Of a stretch of DNA of 64,000 bases, positions 42,985 to 51,899 are shown in pieces. Under the pieces are notes generated by a model. The model did not search any database. It was not told where the DNA came from and saw only the letters and a list, made by a program, of their open reading frames with translations. Numbering within the stretch: position 1 is the first letter of the stretch; each line of letters begins with the position of its first letter. The stretch lies in NCBI RefSeq assembly GCF_005222695.1, contig NZ_STGG01000041.1, positions 186,001 to 250,000 of the forward strand. The letters run 5' to 3'. A program made the position numbers and the translations under genes. Source of the DNA: Massilia sp. HP4. Its GTDB lineage: Bacteria; Pseudomonadota; Gammaproteobacteria; Burkholderiales; Burkholderiaceae_D.

Positions 42985-44154
42985 TTATGGCAGCCGGCAC
43001 TTCGAGGTGTAGACGTCACCGTGGTTAGCCAGCGGCGTGCCGAGCAGCTTCACCGTCGGGTTGGCGCCGCTACCGGTGACCTGGAACGCGTAGTAGTTCT
43101 GGATCGGCAGGTTGTTCCTGTTGAAGCGGAACGGGCCCCGCACCGACTTGAACTCCTGGCCGGCTGCCTTCACTGCGACGGCCAGCGCCTTCTTGTCCGT
43201 ATAGCGCGCGCCGGTCTTGCGCACGGCGACGTCCAGCAGGCGCGCAGCGTCATAGGCAGCTGCAGCATACTCGCTCGGCACGCGTTTGTACTTGGCGGTG
43301 AACGCAGCCACGAACTGCCTGTTCTCCGGGTTGTCGAGCGCGGCGTCCCACATGGCGCCCGAGACGGTGCCGACAGCGGCATTGCGCAGCGCCGGCATGG
43401 TGGTGCCGTCGACCGTGAACACCGAGTAGTTCGGGATCTTGTTCAGCAAGCCGGCCTGGCTCAGCTGGCGGATGTAGTTGACGCCCATGCCGCCGGGATA
43501 GAACGCGAACACGGCGTCGGGGGCCGCCGCCTGCAACTGCGCGATCTCGGCGGAATAATCCGACTGGCCTACCTGCGTGTAGACCTCATCGATGATCTCG
43601 CCCTTGAAGTAGCGCTTGAACCCGGCCAGCATGTCCTTGCCTGCCTGGTAGTTCGGCGCCATCAGGTAGACCCGCTTGTGGCCTTTCTCCTGCATGAACT
43701 TGCCCATGCTTTCGGCGGCGCCGTCGTTCGGCCAGGCGACCGAAAACACGTTGGCGGCGCAGGAGGCGCCGGCCATCGGCGACGGGCCGGCATTGGTGGC
43801 GATGGCGACCGTGCCCGAATCGGTCAGGACCTTCAGGCTGGCCATGAGCACGTTCGAGAAGCCGAGGCCGACGATGGCGTGGACTTTTTCCTTGTCGATG
43901 AACTTGCGGGTGATCTGGTTGCCGATTTCCGGCTTGAGCTGGTCGTCCTCCCTGAGCACCTGTACGGGCTGGCCGCCAAGCTTGCCGCCGGACTGTTCCA
44001 GCGCCAGCATGAAGCCGTCGACCTGGTCCTGGCCCACCACGGCCACCGGGCCCGACAGCGGCGCGGAAAGGCCGATCCTGACCTGGGCCTGGGTGCCGCT
44101 GGCGATAAAGGCGAGCGAAAGTAGCGCGCAGAGTTGTTTGGCGTGCTTGGTCAT
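42985..44154 (-). CDS. periplasmic amino-acid/aromatic-acid binding protein (LivK type)
   Basis: A 389-residue periplasmic binding protein, first gene of the importer operon. The signal peptide ends at GTQAQ (about 23), then VRIGLSAPLSGPVAVVGQDQVDGF, the usual start of type I receptors. ATG 44154 follows AGGAGACAAGC. In aromatic-acid regions such receptors often bind benzoate-like compounds instead of Leu/Ile/Val. The neighbouring ferredoxin/reductase genes favour that, but the ligand is not certain. Confidence 0.92.
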   Translation of the reverse strand: MTKHAKQLCALLSLAFIASGTQAQVRIGLSAPLSGPVAVVGQDQVDGFMLALEQSGGKLGGQPVQVLREDDQLKPEIGNQITRKFIDKEKVHAIVGLGFSNVLMASLKVLTDSGTVAIATNAGPSPMAGASCAANVFSVAWPNDGAAESMGKFMQEKGHKRVYLMAPNYQAGKDMLAGFKRYFKGEIIDEVYTQVGQSDYSAEIAQLQAAAPDAVFAFYPGGMGVNYIRQLSQAGLLNKIPNYSVFTVDGTTMPALRNAAVGTVSGAMWDAALDNPENRQFVAAFTAKYKRVPSEYAAAAYDAARLLDVAVRKTGARYTDKKALAVAVKAAGQEFKSVRGPFRFNRNNLPIQNYYAFQVTGSGANPTVKLLGTPLANHGDVYTSKCRLP

Positions 44155-44179
44155 GCTTGTCTCCTGTTGTCGTTGTTGG

Positions 44180-44494
44180 TCAGCCGAGGTCGACGAAGAC
44201 CCGGCTGTTTTCGATCTTCACGGGGAACGTCCGAACCGGCTCAGTCACCGGCTCGCAGGTCGGACGGCCGTCGCGGATATCGAACTTCCCCTGGTGCAGG
44301 GGGCACTCGATCTCGTGGCCATCCAGGAAGCCGTCGCACAGGCGTGCGTGGCCATGGGTGCAGATATTCGCGGTGGCATAAACCGTGCCCTCCACTGCAT
44401 ACAGCGCCTGGTCGATGCCGCCGGCGCTTGCCGCCGTCACGTCGTCGTCGGGCACGTCGTCGTGGGCGGCGACGTCGATCCAGGTTTCGGCCAT
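44180..44494 (-). CDS. Rieske [2Fe-2S] ferredoxin of a ring-hydroxylating oxygenase
   Basis: A 104-residue ferredoxin with the Rieske ligands C45-x-H47 (ICTHGHARL) and C64-x-x-H67 (CPLHQGKF). It resembles NagAb/NahAb-type electron carriers that pass electrons from a reductase to a terminal oxygenase. It lies between the reductase gene (53 bp upstream) and the Liv operon (25 bp downstream) on one strand. No oxygenase alpha or beta subunit is in the window. Confidence 0.92.
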   Translation of the reverse strand: MAETWIDVAAHDDVPDDDVTAASAGGIDQALYAVEGTVYATANICTHGHARLCDGFLDGHEIECPLHQGKFDIRDGRPTCEPVTEPVRTFPVKIENSRVFVDLG

Positions 44495-44547
44495 GGAGTC
44501 TCATTTTTGTTTCCTATCGTGTTGTTCCGTTCTGTTCGGGCCCGACG

Positions 44548-45543
44548 CTACAAGCCGCTCGGATAGAAAGCGTCGGCATGGACATGCTCCGGCAGGACGC
44601 CCTTTTTCTTGATCATCATCGCGGCCGATTCCACCATCGGCGGCGCGCCGCAGAGGTAGGCGCGCCAGCCGGCCAGTTCGGGCCAGTCGTCGTTGAATGC
44701 GTCGGTCACCAGTCCGGAACGCCAGGACGGGTTGTCGTTGCCCGATCCGACCACGACCTGCACGTGCAGGTTCGGATGCTCGTCCTGGAGCTGCGCGAGC
44801 CAATCCAGCCCGTACACGTCGCGCGGCGTGCGCACGCCGAAGTACAGGTGGATCGGGTTGGCCATGCCCAGCGCCTGCGCTCCGCGCACGATCGACAAGA
44901 CCGGCGCCAGGCCTGTCCCGCCGGCCACGCAGAGCATGGGGCCCTGGTGGCGGGTCCGCAGGTAGGCAGTACCGAGCGGTCCGCTTACCCGCACCGCAGC
45001 GCCGACCTTCAGGGTGTTCTCGATATAGCCGGTGACGCGCCCGTCCGGCACCAGACGCACATGGAATTCCAGCTCGCTGCTGCCGGCCACATTGGCCATC
45101 GAATATGGCCGGATGTGGTCGGGAGTGAACTGAAGGTTGGCGTACTGTCCGGGGGAAAACTCCAGGGGCTTGGCCGGCTGCAGGCGCAGGCGGCGGATGT
45201 CGTGCGTCATGGTGTCGATCGCGGTGACCGTGGCCTTGATGGTGCGCGCCGGGTGCACCACCACTTCGTCCGGCTCCGGCACCTCGATGACGCAGTCGCT
45301 CGCCACCACGCTCATGCAGGCAAGGACATAGCCCTCGTCTTCAGGATGGGTGACCTTGGAGTCACGACCGGTTTCCAGTACCACGCCGCGCAGCACCTTG
45401 CAGCGGCAGGTACCGCAGCGGCCGGCCGTGCAGCTGTAGGAAATCGGCACGTCGTTGCTGCGCAATGCGTCGAGCAGGTTGGCGCCGGCTTCGACATTGA
45501 ACTTGCTTCCGAGGGGCTGCACGACGAGTTCCATGGCTGGCAT
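44548..45543 (-). CDS. oxygenase reductase with plant-type ferredoxin domain (NagAa-like)
   Basis: A 331-residue reductase. The N-terminal plant-type 2Fe-2S domain has C38, C43, C46 and C76 ([17 protein letters not shown]). An FAD-binding barrel with RPYSMAN follows, then an NAD(P)H domain with [11 protein letters not shown] and YLCGAPPM. It matches reductases of salicylate/naphthalene or anthranilate-type oxygenases. ATG 45543 is used; ATG 45534 is possible. It is divergent from a NagR-like LysR gene, which is the arrangement at the head of nag operons, yet the oxygenase genes expected next are missing. Confidence 0.9.
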   Translation of the reverse strand: MPAMELVVQPLGSKFNVEAGANLLDALRSNDVPISYSCTAGRCGTCRCKVLRGVVLETGRDSKVTHPEDEGYVLACMSVVASDCVIEVPEPDEVVVHPARTIKATVTAIDTMTHDIRRLRLQPAKPLEFSPGQYANLQFTPDHIRPYSMANVAGSSELEFHVRLVPDGRVTGYIENTLKVGAAVRVSGPLGTAYLRTRHQGPMLCVAGGTGLAPVLSIVRGAQALGMANPIHLYFGVRTPRDVYGLDWLAQLQDEHPNLHVQVVVGSGNDNPSWRSGLVTDAFNDDWPELAGWRAYLCGAPPMVESAAMMIKKKGVLPEHVHADAFYPSGL

Positions 45544-45647
45544 TCCGATGCGAAAACAGTAAGTGACGCCAGTATAGAAATGGCTTTAATATCACGATAT
45601 AGAAAGTCCTGAATATCTGACATCACCAGCAGCAATGTAGCCAAGCC
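45544..45647. promoter_or_regulatory. divergent promoter region between LysR regulator and reductase operon
   Basis: A 104-bp AT-rich gap with an inverted repeat ATATC-AC-GATAT (45589-45600), of the T-N11-A type used by LysR regulators, plus ATTCAGGAC (minus strand, 45607-45615), which partly resembles a NahR-type half site. Both -35/-10 regions must lie here. Box assignment is by eye. Confidence 0.5.
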
Positions 45648-46592
45648 ATGCAACTCAAGGATATCGACCTGAACCTGCTGCTGGTATTTCACCAGCTCCT
45701 GCTGCACCGCCGCATGTCCCGGGTGGCGGAAGCGCTGGGCATGACCCAGCCCGGCGTCAGCAATGCACTCAAGCGCCTGCGCATCCTGCTGGGCGACGAG
45801 CTATTCGTCCGCACGACACGCGGCATGGAACCCACACCCTATGCAGCCGCGCTGGCCGAGCCGATCGGCTATGCGCTGTCGACCATCCACGACTCGCTGA
45901 ACGAAGTCAGCCATTTCGACGCGGCGACCAGCCAGCGCAAATTCATGATCGGCATGACGGATATCGGCGAGGTGTATTTCCTGCCGCAGCTGATGGCGGC
46001 GCTCCGCGCCCAGGCGCCCGGAGTCACGGTCAGCACGGTGCGCAATGCTGCCGTCAACCTGCAGGACGAGATGGAGGCCGGGCACATCGACCTGGCGATC
46101 GGCCTGCTGCCCCAGCTAAAGTCGGGATATTTCCAGCGCAGCCTGTTCCGGCAGCGTTATGTGTGCATGTTCCAGGAGGGGCATGCGCTCGACAAGGGCG
46201 AGATCACGAAGGAGGAGTTCGAAACGGCCGACCACGTGCTGGTGGTGTCGAGCGGAACCGGTCATGCGATCGTCGACCTGACCATCGACCGCCTGGGCGT
46301 GCGGCGGAATATCTGCCTCACGGTTCCTCACTTCGTCGCCGTCGGCCATATCCTGGCAGCGAGTCCCATGATCGCGACGGTACCTGAGCGCTACGCCATG
46401 GCCTGCATGAAGCCATTCGGGCTACGCTACGTACCGCACCCCTTCCCTCTCCCCGAGATCAACATCAATCTGTTCTGGCACGCGCGTTTCAACAAGGATC
46501 CCGCCAACAAATGGTTGCGCAGCCTGATTTTCGAGACTTTCGCGGACGGCAAAGGCCATGTTCCGGAACAGCGCGCGATGGAACATGCCTGA
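45648..46592 (+). CDS. LysR-family regulator, NahR/NagR-like
   Basis: A 314-residue regulator. The N-terminal winged helix is DLNLLLVFHQLLLHRRMSRVAEALGMTQPGVSNALKRLR at about 6-44 (in sequence), then a periplasmic-binding-like effector domain with FMIGMTDIGEVYFLP. NahR-type regulators respond to salicylate and related aromatics. It is divergent from the reductase/ferredoxin operon and is the obvious candidate to control it. Confidence 0.9.
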   Translation: MQLKDIDLNLLLVFHQLLLHRRMSRVAEALGMTQPGVSNALKRLRILLGDELFVRTTRGMEPTPYAAALAEPIGYALSTIHDSLNEVSHFDAATSQRKFMIGMTDIGEVYFLPQLMAALRAQAPGVTVSTVRNAAVNLQDEMEAGHIDLAIGLLPQLKSGYFQRSLFRQRYVCMFQEGHALDKGEITKEEFETADHVLVVSSGTGHAIVDLTIDRLGVRRNICLTVPHFVAVGHILAASPMIATVPERYAMACMKPFGLRYVPHPFPLPEININLFWHARFNKDPANKWLRSLIFETFADGKGHVPEQRAMEHA

Positions 46593-46890
46593 GAAGGCAA
46601 TTCGATGACGCCGAGCCGCTCGCTCACGATCAGGCACGGAGCGGATCGGTCGACATCAGGGGGTGGCTGAATCGCTCCCAAGGTTCGGAGCAGTCTTCGC
46701 CGGCATTGGCCCGACGTGACCGGATCCAAGAAAGCGCACGAACCGCTTACGGTTCCGCAATCCGCACCGATAGCGTGCAATCCGGTCCGAATTCATGGCT
46801 GCATGCGGTGGCAGACGGCGGAACGCATCTTGCATGGATCACTGCAGAAACAGTAAAGCCCATCGGTTACCACGTGGTCCCATCGAAGAC

Positions 46891-47088
46891 ATGGCTATGC
46901 ATTCAAGGAAAAACAGTTACAGGGCCCTGATTTGGGAAGCCACGCCGGAGGCTACAGGCAAGCGGGTGACTGTCATGGCTGACAGTCCGGAGCAGGCGCG
47001 GCAAAAGCTGGAAGAAAAATATGGGCGGGACTCGATCTTCGACTTGCATAGTGAGACCAGTTCTCCCCAGTCCGACGATTTGTCCTGA
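46891..47088 (+). CDS. 65-residue conserved-style small protein
   Basis: A short frame with natural composition: YRALIWEATPEATGKRVTVMADSPEQARQKLEEKYG, a beta-beta-alpha pattern. ATG 46891 is used; ATG 46897 is equally possible. The 300 bp before it (46593-46890) hold no gene. No function is known. It is convergent with the GlxA-type gene, with 46 bp between. Confidence 0.55.
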   Translation: MAMHSRKNSYRALIWEATPEATGKRVTVMADSPEQARQKLEEKYGRDSIFDLHSETSSPQSDDLS

Positions 47089-47134
47089 AAGTACCTCGTC
47101 GCTCGACTGAAGAACCGCTCAAGTAGTGGGGTTT

Positions 47135-48160
47135 TCAACTACCTTTGACCGTGACGGCTCCCGGCTCCTCCGTTAGAACCCCGGTGGTCGCGAATCGCTC
47201 ACGATAATCCCGCGGCGTGATTCCCAGCCTCTTCTGGAAAACGCGACGCATCCGCGCGTCATCCGGGAAGCCAGCACGCGCAGCAACCGATTTCAGCGGC
47301 AAGCCCAGGTCTCCCAAAAGCTGTTGAGCCCGTTCGAAACGGCAACGCTCGATATATTCTTGCGCGCTCACGCCCACTTCCTGCTGGAATACTCGCGCAA
47401 AGTGGCGCTCGCTCATTCTGGCGCGCTGGGCCAGGATGGCGACCGTCATGCGCTGCTGCAGGTTTTCCAATATCCAGCCCTGCAGTTCGCGCATGCCGGG
47501 ACGCGCCGTGCGTTCGGCCAGCAAATGGGAGCTGAACTGGGACTGGCCGCCCGGGCGCTTCAGGTAAACCACCATCTCGGTGGCGACCTCGAGCGCCAAC
47601 TGGCGCCCGAAGTCTGCTTCCACGAAGGCCAGCGCCAGGTCCATGCCGGCGGTGACGCCTGCCGATGTCCACACGTTCGCTTCCCGGATGAAAATGGCGT
47701 CGGCGTCCACTACGACGCGCGGGTAGCTGGACTGCAGCCGCTGCGCCACCGCCCAATGGGTGGTCGCACGCTTTCCGTCCAGTATCCCGGCCGCTGCGAG
47801 GAAGAAGGCGCCGGAGCACAGGGCCGCCAGGCGGCCGATCCGCGGCCAGTTCTCGCGTACCCAGTCGATGATGGCCGCGTCGTGGTCGATGGCGGCCCGG
47901 ATGTCGCGCGCGCCGACGATGATCGCATCGTCGGCCAGCGCCAGTCCGGACAGGACCTTGGTCGCCTGCAGCGCCATCAGGGTATCCGACTGGACCGGAC
48001 CGAGCCGAGTCGACGCGATACGCACGTCATAGCCCGGCCCCTGGCCGCGCCGGGCAAGGTGGAGATTGGCATATTCGAATACGGACATTGGCCCGACCGC
48101 CTCCATTGCCTTGAAGCCCGGGTAGACGACCAGGTCGACGGTACGGGGAGAAGCTGCCAT
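47135..48160 (-). CDS. GlxA-family AraC transcriptional regulator
   Basis: A 341-residue regulator. The N-terminal DJ-1/PfpI-like domain (TVDLVVYPGFKAMEAVGP at about 6-23; nucleophile-type LAALCSGAFFLAAAG) is followed by a C-terminal AraC pair of helix-turn-helices (MTVAILAQRARMSERHFARVF; PLKSVAARAGFPDDARMRRVF). ATG 48160 is picked over an opening at 48283 that runs into the cytochrome gene. The effector is unknown. Confidence 0.92.
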   Translation of the reverse strand: MAASPRTVDLVVYPGFKAMEAVGPMSVFEYANLHLARRGQGPGYDVRIASTRLGPVQSDTLMALQATKVLSGLALADDAIIVGARDIRAAIDHDAAIIDWVRENWPRIGRLAALCSGAFFLAAAGILDGKRATTHWAVAQRLQSSYPRVVVDADAIFIREANVWTSAGVTAGMDLALAFVEADFGRQLALEVATEMVVYLKRPGGQSQFSSHLLAERTARPGMRELQGWILENLQQRMTVAILAQRARMSERHFARVFQQEVGVSAQEYIERCRFERAQQLLGDLGLPLKSVAARAGFPDDARMRRVFQKRLGITPRDYRERFATTGVLTEEPGAVTVKGS

Positions 48161-48191
48161 GTCTGAATCCGGTTCCCGGACCGCTGTTTGC

Positions 48192-48736
48192 CTAAGGTTT
48201 CGGTAGCATACCAGCCAGGACGCCATCCTTGTCAATGACATGATGCTTGAAAGCCAGCAGGATATGGCCGAGTACCTTCGCACCGCACAGCCAGGACAGC
48301 AAGGTGTGGATGGCGCGCACGGTTTCGACGATGTCCTTGCTCTGCTGCGGAAGGTAGGGCGGGATCTCGACCAAGCCCAGCATCATCACCGGCTTGCCGG
48401 CAACCGAGCTCAAGGCCCAGCCCGACATCGGCAGCGCGGCCAGCGCCAGGGCATAGATGGCGAGGTGTCCGGCCGCCGCTGCCCGCTTCATGCGCGATCC
48501 CATGCTGTCTGGCAGCGCCGGCGGCGGGCTGGCAGGCGCCAGAGCACCCGCAGCACGACCAGGAACACCAGTGTGATGGCGATTGCCTTGTGCCATATGC
48601 TCAGGCCATGGTGGGGGTTGATCTGCTCGCGCGCATGCACCGCAGGGAAGCCGGCGACCCACACGCCGAGCCAGATCGCTCCCATGGTCCAGTGCAGGAA
48701 TTTGGAGAACGGATGGTAATGATGGTGCGCGCTCAC
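48192..48736 (-). pseudogene. cytochrome b561 gene with one frameshift
   Basis: The N-terminal half starts at GTG 48736 (AGGAG upstream) and has haem-ligand and helix motifs HPFSKFLHWTMGAIWLG and GLSIWHKAIAITLVFLVVLRVLWRL. At about 48525-48545, in a GC-rich run, the frame shifts, and the rest of the same protein continues in another frame: PPALPDSMGSRMKRAAAAGHLAIYALALAALPMSGW and the last haem helix IHTLLSWLCGAKVLGHILLAFKHH. Joined, it is a normal ~180-residue CybB-type protein. It pairs with the upstream YceI gene, a common partner. Either a real inactivating indel or a consensus error. Confidence 0.85.
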
Positions 48737-48922
48737 GGTGGAGGCTCCTGACAAAAGATTGACGCCGGCGGGGCCGCCATAAGGACCGTCCGCCGCCCGG
48801 TTGCTTCGAACCTATCCCGGTAAGGCGAGGGTAAGCTCATGGCGATGGATAGCGAGCGCGAGCGACTCGACGCACGCTTGCCAGGCGCCCTCGCCCCGAC
48901 GCTCGCCGGCCAGGACAGGCTC

Positions 48923-49501
48923 TTATTCCTTGATCGCTTCCAGGGCGACGTCGATGCGCACTTCATCGCTGACGTTTGGCGCGAACTTGCCCGCATTGGA
49001 CTCCGAGCGCTTGATGACGGTGGTCGCCTTGGCCCCGATCGCATCCTTCTTGAGCATCGGATGCGGCATCGCCTGGAATGAGGTCACGGTGAGGGTAACA
49101 GGCTTGGTCACGCCCTTGATGGTCAACTTGCCCTCGATCGTGGCTGGCTTGTTCCCCTCAAAATTGACTTTGGTGGACTTGAAGGTGGCGGTCGGGTACC
49201 TGGCGGTGTCCAGGAAGTCTTCGGCCTGGATGTGCTCGTTAAACAGCGCGAAGCCGGTATCCACCGACTTCATGTCGATCTCGATATCGACGCTGCCGGT
49301 CTTGGCCGCCTGGTCGAACACGACCTTGCCGCTGGTCTTGTCAAAGCGCGACAGCTGGGTCGAATAGCCGAAATGGCTGTACGCGAAGCGTGCCACGGTG
49401 TGCGCCGGATCGGTGACGAAGGTCACGGGTGCGGCCATGGCCGGGACAGCGATGGCCAGGGCCAGCGCGGTTGCGGAAATCAGCTTCTTGAGTCGGTTCA
49501 T
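48923..49501 (-). CDS. YceI-family periplasmic lipid-binding protein
   Basis: A 192-residue protein with signal peptide (MNRLKKLISATALALAIAVPAMA) and the YceI beta-barrel motifs TFVTDPAHTVARFAYSHFG (in sequence), GKVVFDQ, SVDIEIDMKSVDTG, EDFLDTARYPTATF. YceI proteins bind polyisoprenoid lipids. ATG 49501 is chosen since the signal peptide begins there. The damaged cytochrome b561 gene follows 186 bp downstream, the usual YceI-b561 pairing. Confidence 0.93.
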   Translation of the reverse strand: MNRLKKLISATALALAIAVPAMAAPVTFVTDPAHTVARFAYSHFGYSTQLSRFDKTSGKVVFDQAAKTGSVDIEIDMKSVDTGFALFNEHIQAEDFLDTARYPTATFKSTKVNFEGNKPATIEGKLTIKGVTKPVTLTVTSFQAMPHPMLKKDAIGAKATTVIKRSESNAGKFAPNVSDEVRIDVALEAIKE

Positions 49502-49644
49502 GGTGTCTCTCGATAAGGAAAATAGATGACCCAGTCTATCTATCTCACCAATAGAGATAAATATGCCAAACAATGAATGACTGTTTCACAAATTAATACA
49601 ATCAGGCAGGGTAGATCGTTGCGTTGTTCAAGCTGGCGACGAGC

Positions 49645-50025
49645 TCACCGTACAGGTGTTTCGAGTTCGTCGTTGTTGAATCTGAGCTTTTGCTCGCAGT
49701 TCAGGCCAAGCTCATGCCGTGCCTGCATGATCCAGGCCCGCCCCGCCTTCAAGCCTTGCGCGGCCGGTTCCGGCCGCAAGCGCAGCCGTCCGTGCGCCTG
49801 CCGAGTTTGGACGTGAGCAGCCTTGATGGCGATCGTCGGCTTCTCGTCGCCCTGTGCTCGCTGCGATGCTGGGAAATCCAGCACCACGCAATGGCCGCTG
49901 CGCGAGACGTCGAAGGCACGGCACGACAGGTCAAGCGGATCATCGGGGCACACCGTCTCCAGGAACGCATCCCGGGCGGCTGTCCGGCGGTGCCGTCGGG
50001 CCTGTGCGTTTGCTCGTACGCTCAT
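49645..50025 (-). CDS. 126-residue uncharacterised protein coupled to the hydroxyacyl-CoA dehydrogenase gene
   Basis: ATG 50025 overlaps the stop of the dehydrogenase gene as ATGA. The product has plausible structure, with DDPLDLSCRAFDVSRSGHCVVLDFPA reminiscent of a PilZ-like strand and a C-terminal ARHELGLNCEQKLRFNNDELET. No family is firmly recognised. The 140 bp before the YceI gene are empty. Coding is supported only by composition and the overlap. Confidence 0.4.
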   Translation of the reverse strand: MSVRANAQARRHRRTAARDAFLETVCPDDPLDLSCRAFDVSRSGHCVVLDFPASQRAQGDEKPTIAIKAAHVQTRQAHGRLRLRPEPAAQGLKAGRAWIMQARHELGLNCEQKLRFNNDELETPVR

Positions 50026-51545
50026 TCGGAGGCCGGGGCAAGAAGCGACACACCGAGAAGCGCGCGCCGCTTGAGCCAGGGGCTTGGACGGTAGCGAGGA
50101 TCCAGGTAGAACGTGTGCAAGCCTTCGAGAATCTCCAGGATTGTCTTCGCGCCGAACTTGTCGCCCATCGCAAGTGGGCCCATCGGATAGCCCAGGCCGA
50201 GGGTGACGGCATGATCGATCTCCTGGGGAGACGAAATGCCCTGCTGCGCGATATCGCATCCGATGTTGACGATGGTGGCGATCACGCGCTGTGCAACGAA
50301 GCCGGGACTATCGCGTATGACGCTGACCGGTTTGCCGTCCGAGGCCAGCAGGGCATGCATCGAATCGCGATAGCGGGGTTTGGTGACTGGCGTGGCCATC
50401 AATGTCCGGCAGCCGTCAGGGAACAGTGGATCAAGGCCGACGCAGCGCAAAGGATCGATGCCGGAGGCGACGGCGGCGGTCGTGACATCCTGACCGACAG
50501 GAAGTACCAGGCAGATCGCATCCTCCGGGGGCAAGGCGCCCAGGGCCAGTTCGGCTCCCAGCCGTTCGAGCAAGTCGAGCACGCCCGGGAAACGGTCGCG
50601 GTCTTCAACTGGCAGCCAGACCGGAATGGGATCCACTCCCGGGACCGCCAGCTGCGCGAGACTTTCCCTGACCCCATCCGTGTAATGGTAGAACCCGCGT
50701 GAGGTCTTGCGTCCGAGCAGACCGGCGGCCAGGCGCTGGCGCGCAATCGGCGAAGGACGGAACCTTGGTTCCTGATAATACTGCTCGTAGATCGACTCCA
50801 TGACTGGATGCGAGACATCCAGTCCGGTAAGATCGAGCAACTCGAAGGGCCCCATCCGGAACCCGGCAGCCTGCTGCAGAATGCGATCGATTTCCGCATG
50901 CGGAGCGATGCATTCCGCGAGCAGCCGCAGCGATTCCGTCAGGTAGCCGCGTCCGGCATGATTGACGATGAAGCCTGGCGTGTCGGCCGCCCGTACCGGC
51001 GTATGCCCGGTTCGCCGCGCGACGTCGACGAGTCTGGCGGCAACCGTGGGGTCGGTGAGCGGGCCGCTGATTACCTCGACGACTTTCATCAGTGGGACTG
51101 GGCTGAAGAAGTGGAAGCCTGCAACGCGATCCGGGTAGCGGCAACCCGCCGCAATGACCGTCACCGACAGCGAGGATGTGTTCGTCGCCAGGATGCAGCC
51201 GGCGGCAACGATCCCTTCGAGTTCGCTGAACAGGGCGCGTTTTGCTTCGAGCTTTTCGACGATGGCCTCGATCACGATCGTGCAGGAGCCGAAGTCGGCC
51301 AGGTCGCCTGCCACGCCCAGCCGCTGGCCAGCTTCCTGCGCCATCTGCGCACTGAGCCTTCCTTTTGCCGCCAGCTTGTCGAGCATGTCGAGAATTTTTG
51401 CGCGAGCTTCCTCTGCCGCTCCTTGACGGGTGTCGTAGAGCAGCACGGGAATGCCTGCCTGCGCCATCAGCTGGGCGATCCCCTGCCCCATCAAGCCGGA
51501 CCCGGCGACTCCGATCAGTTCCGCCTTTTTATTCGATGCAATCAA
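50022..51545 (-). CDS. 3-hydroxyacyl-CoA dehydrogenase (PaaH/FadB-like)
   Basis: A 507-residue NAD-dependent enzyme. Rossmann motif GVAGSGLMGQGIAQ at about 12-25, NTSSLSVT near 119, catalytic His in FHFFSPVPLMKVVEV. Two C-terminal helical domains follow (GPFELLDLTGLDVS; GLGYPMGPLAMGDKFG). It oxidises 3-hydroxyacyl-CoA in beta-oxidation or phenylacetate-type routes. The start is TTG 51545, with AGGAG 6 bp upstream. Divergent from the Bug receptor gene. Confidence 0.9.
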   Translation of the reverse strand: MIASNKKAELIGVAGSGLMGQGIAQLMAQAGIPVLLYDTRQGAAEEARAKILDMLDKLAAKGRLSAQMAQEAGQRLGVAGDLADFGSCTIVIEAIVEKLEAKRALFSELEGIVAAGCILATNTSSLSVTVIAAGCRYPDRVAGFHFFSPVPLMKVVEVISGPLTDPTVAARLVDVARRTGHTPVRAADTPGFIVNHAGRGYLTESLRLLAECIAPHAEIDRILQQAAGFRMGPFELLDLTGLDVSHPVMESIYEQYYQEPRFRPSPIARQRLAAGLLGRKTSRGFYHYTDGVRESLAQLAVPGVDPIPVWLPVEDRDRFPGVLDLLERLGAELALGALPPEDAICLVLPVGQDVTTAAVASGIDPLRCVGLDPLFPDGCRTLMATPVTKPRYRDSMHALLASDGKPVSVIRDSPGFVAQRVIATIVNIGCDIAQQGISSPQEIDHAVTLGLGYPMGPLAMGDKFGAKTILEILEGLHTFYLDPRYRPSPWLKRRALLGVSLLAPASE

Positions 51546-51899
51546 TTCAAGCTCCTATGGTGGCAGGCCTCGCGCCCTGCAGTTGCATCTGTCGCAATCT
51601 TAAAATGAGTCATGGTCTGATTATACAGCCAGCATCACGCCACAATCACCTCATTTGTGTTGCAATGGCCTCTACATATCGCTATGATCCCCTCAGCATC
51701 GAGATCATCTGCAGTTGCGCTCTACGCAATTGCAATTCTTTGCCGCCTCGGCTGCGTTGCAGCATGTGGGACTGTCGTCGACAACAACAAAAGGAAGTCG
51801 TCCACCAGCATTGGTGGCAGAACTTCCGGCGGTTTCGAACGACCATTCGGGGCCGTCAGACTTTTTCCGTTGTTCAGAGAGTTAAAGGAGACTACCGAA
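51546..51899. promoter_or_regulatory. divergent intergenic region, dehydrogenase vs Bug receptor
   Basis: A 354-bp gap between divergent operons; promoters for both must be here. Open frames through it are low-quality extensions of the receptor gene. No operator could be assigned. Confidence 0.45.
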
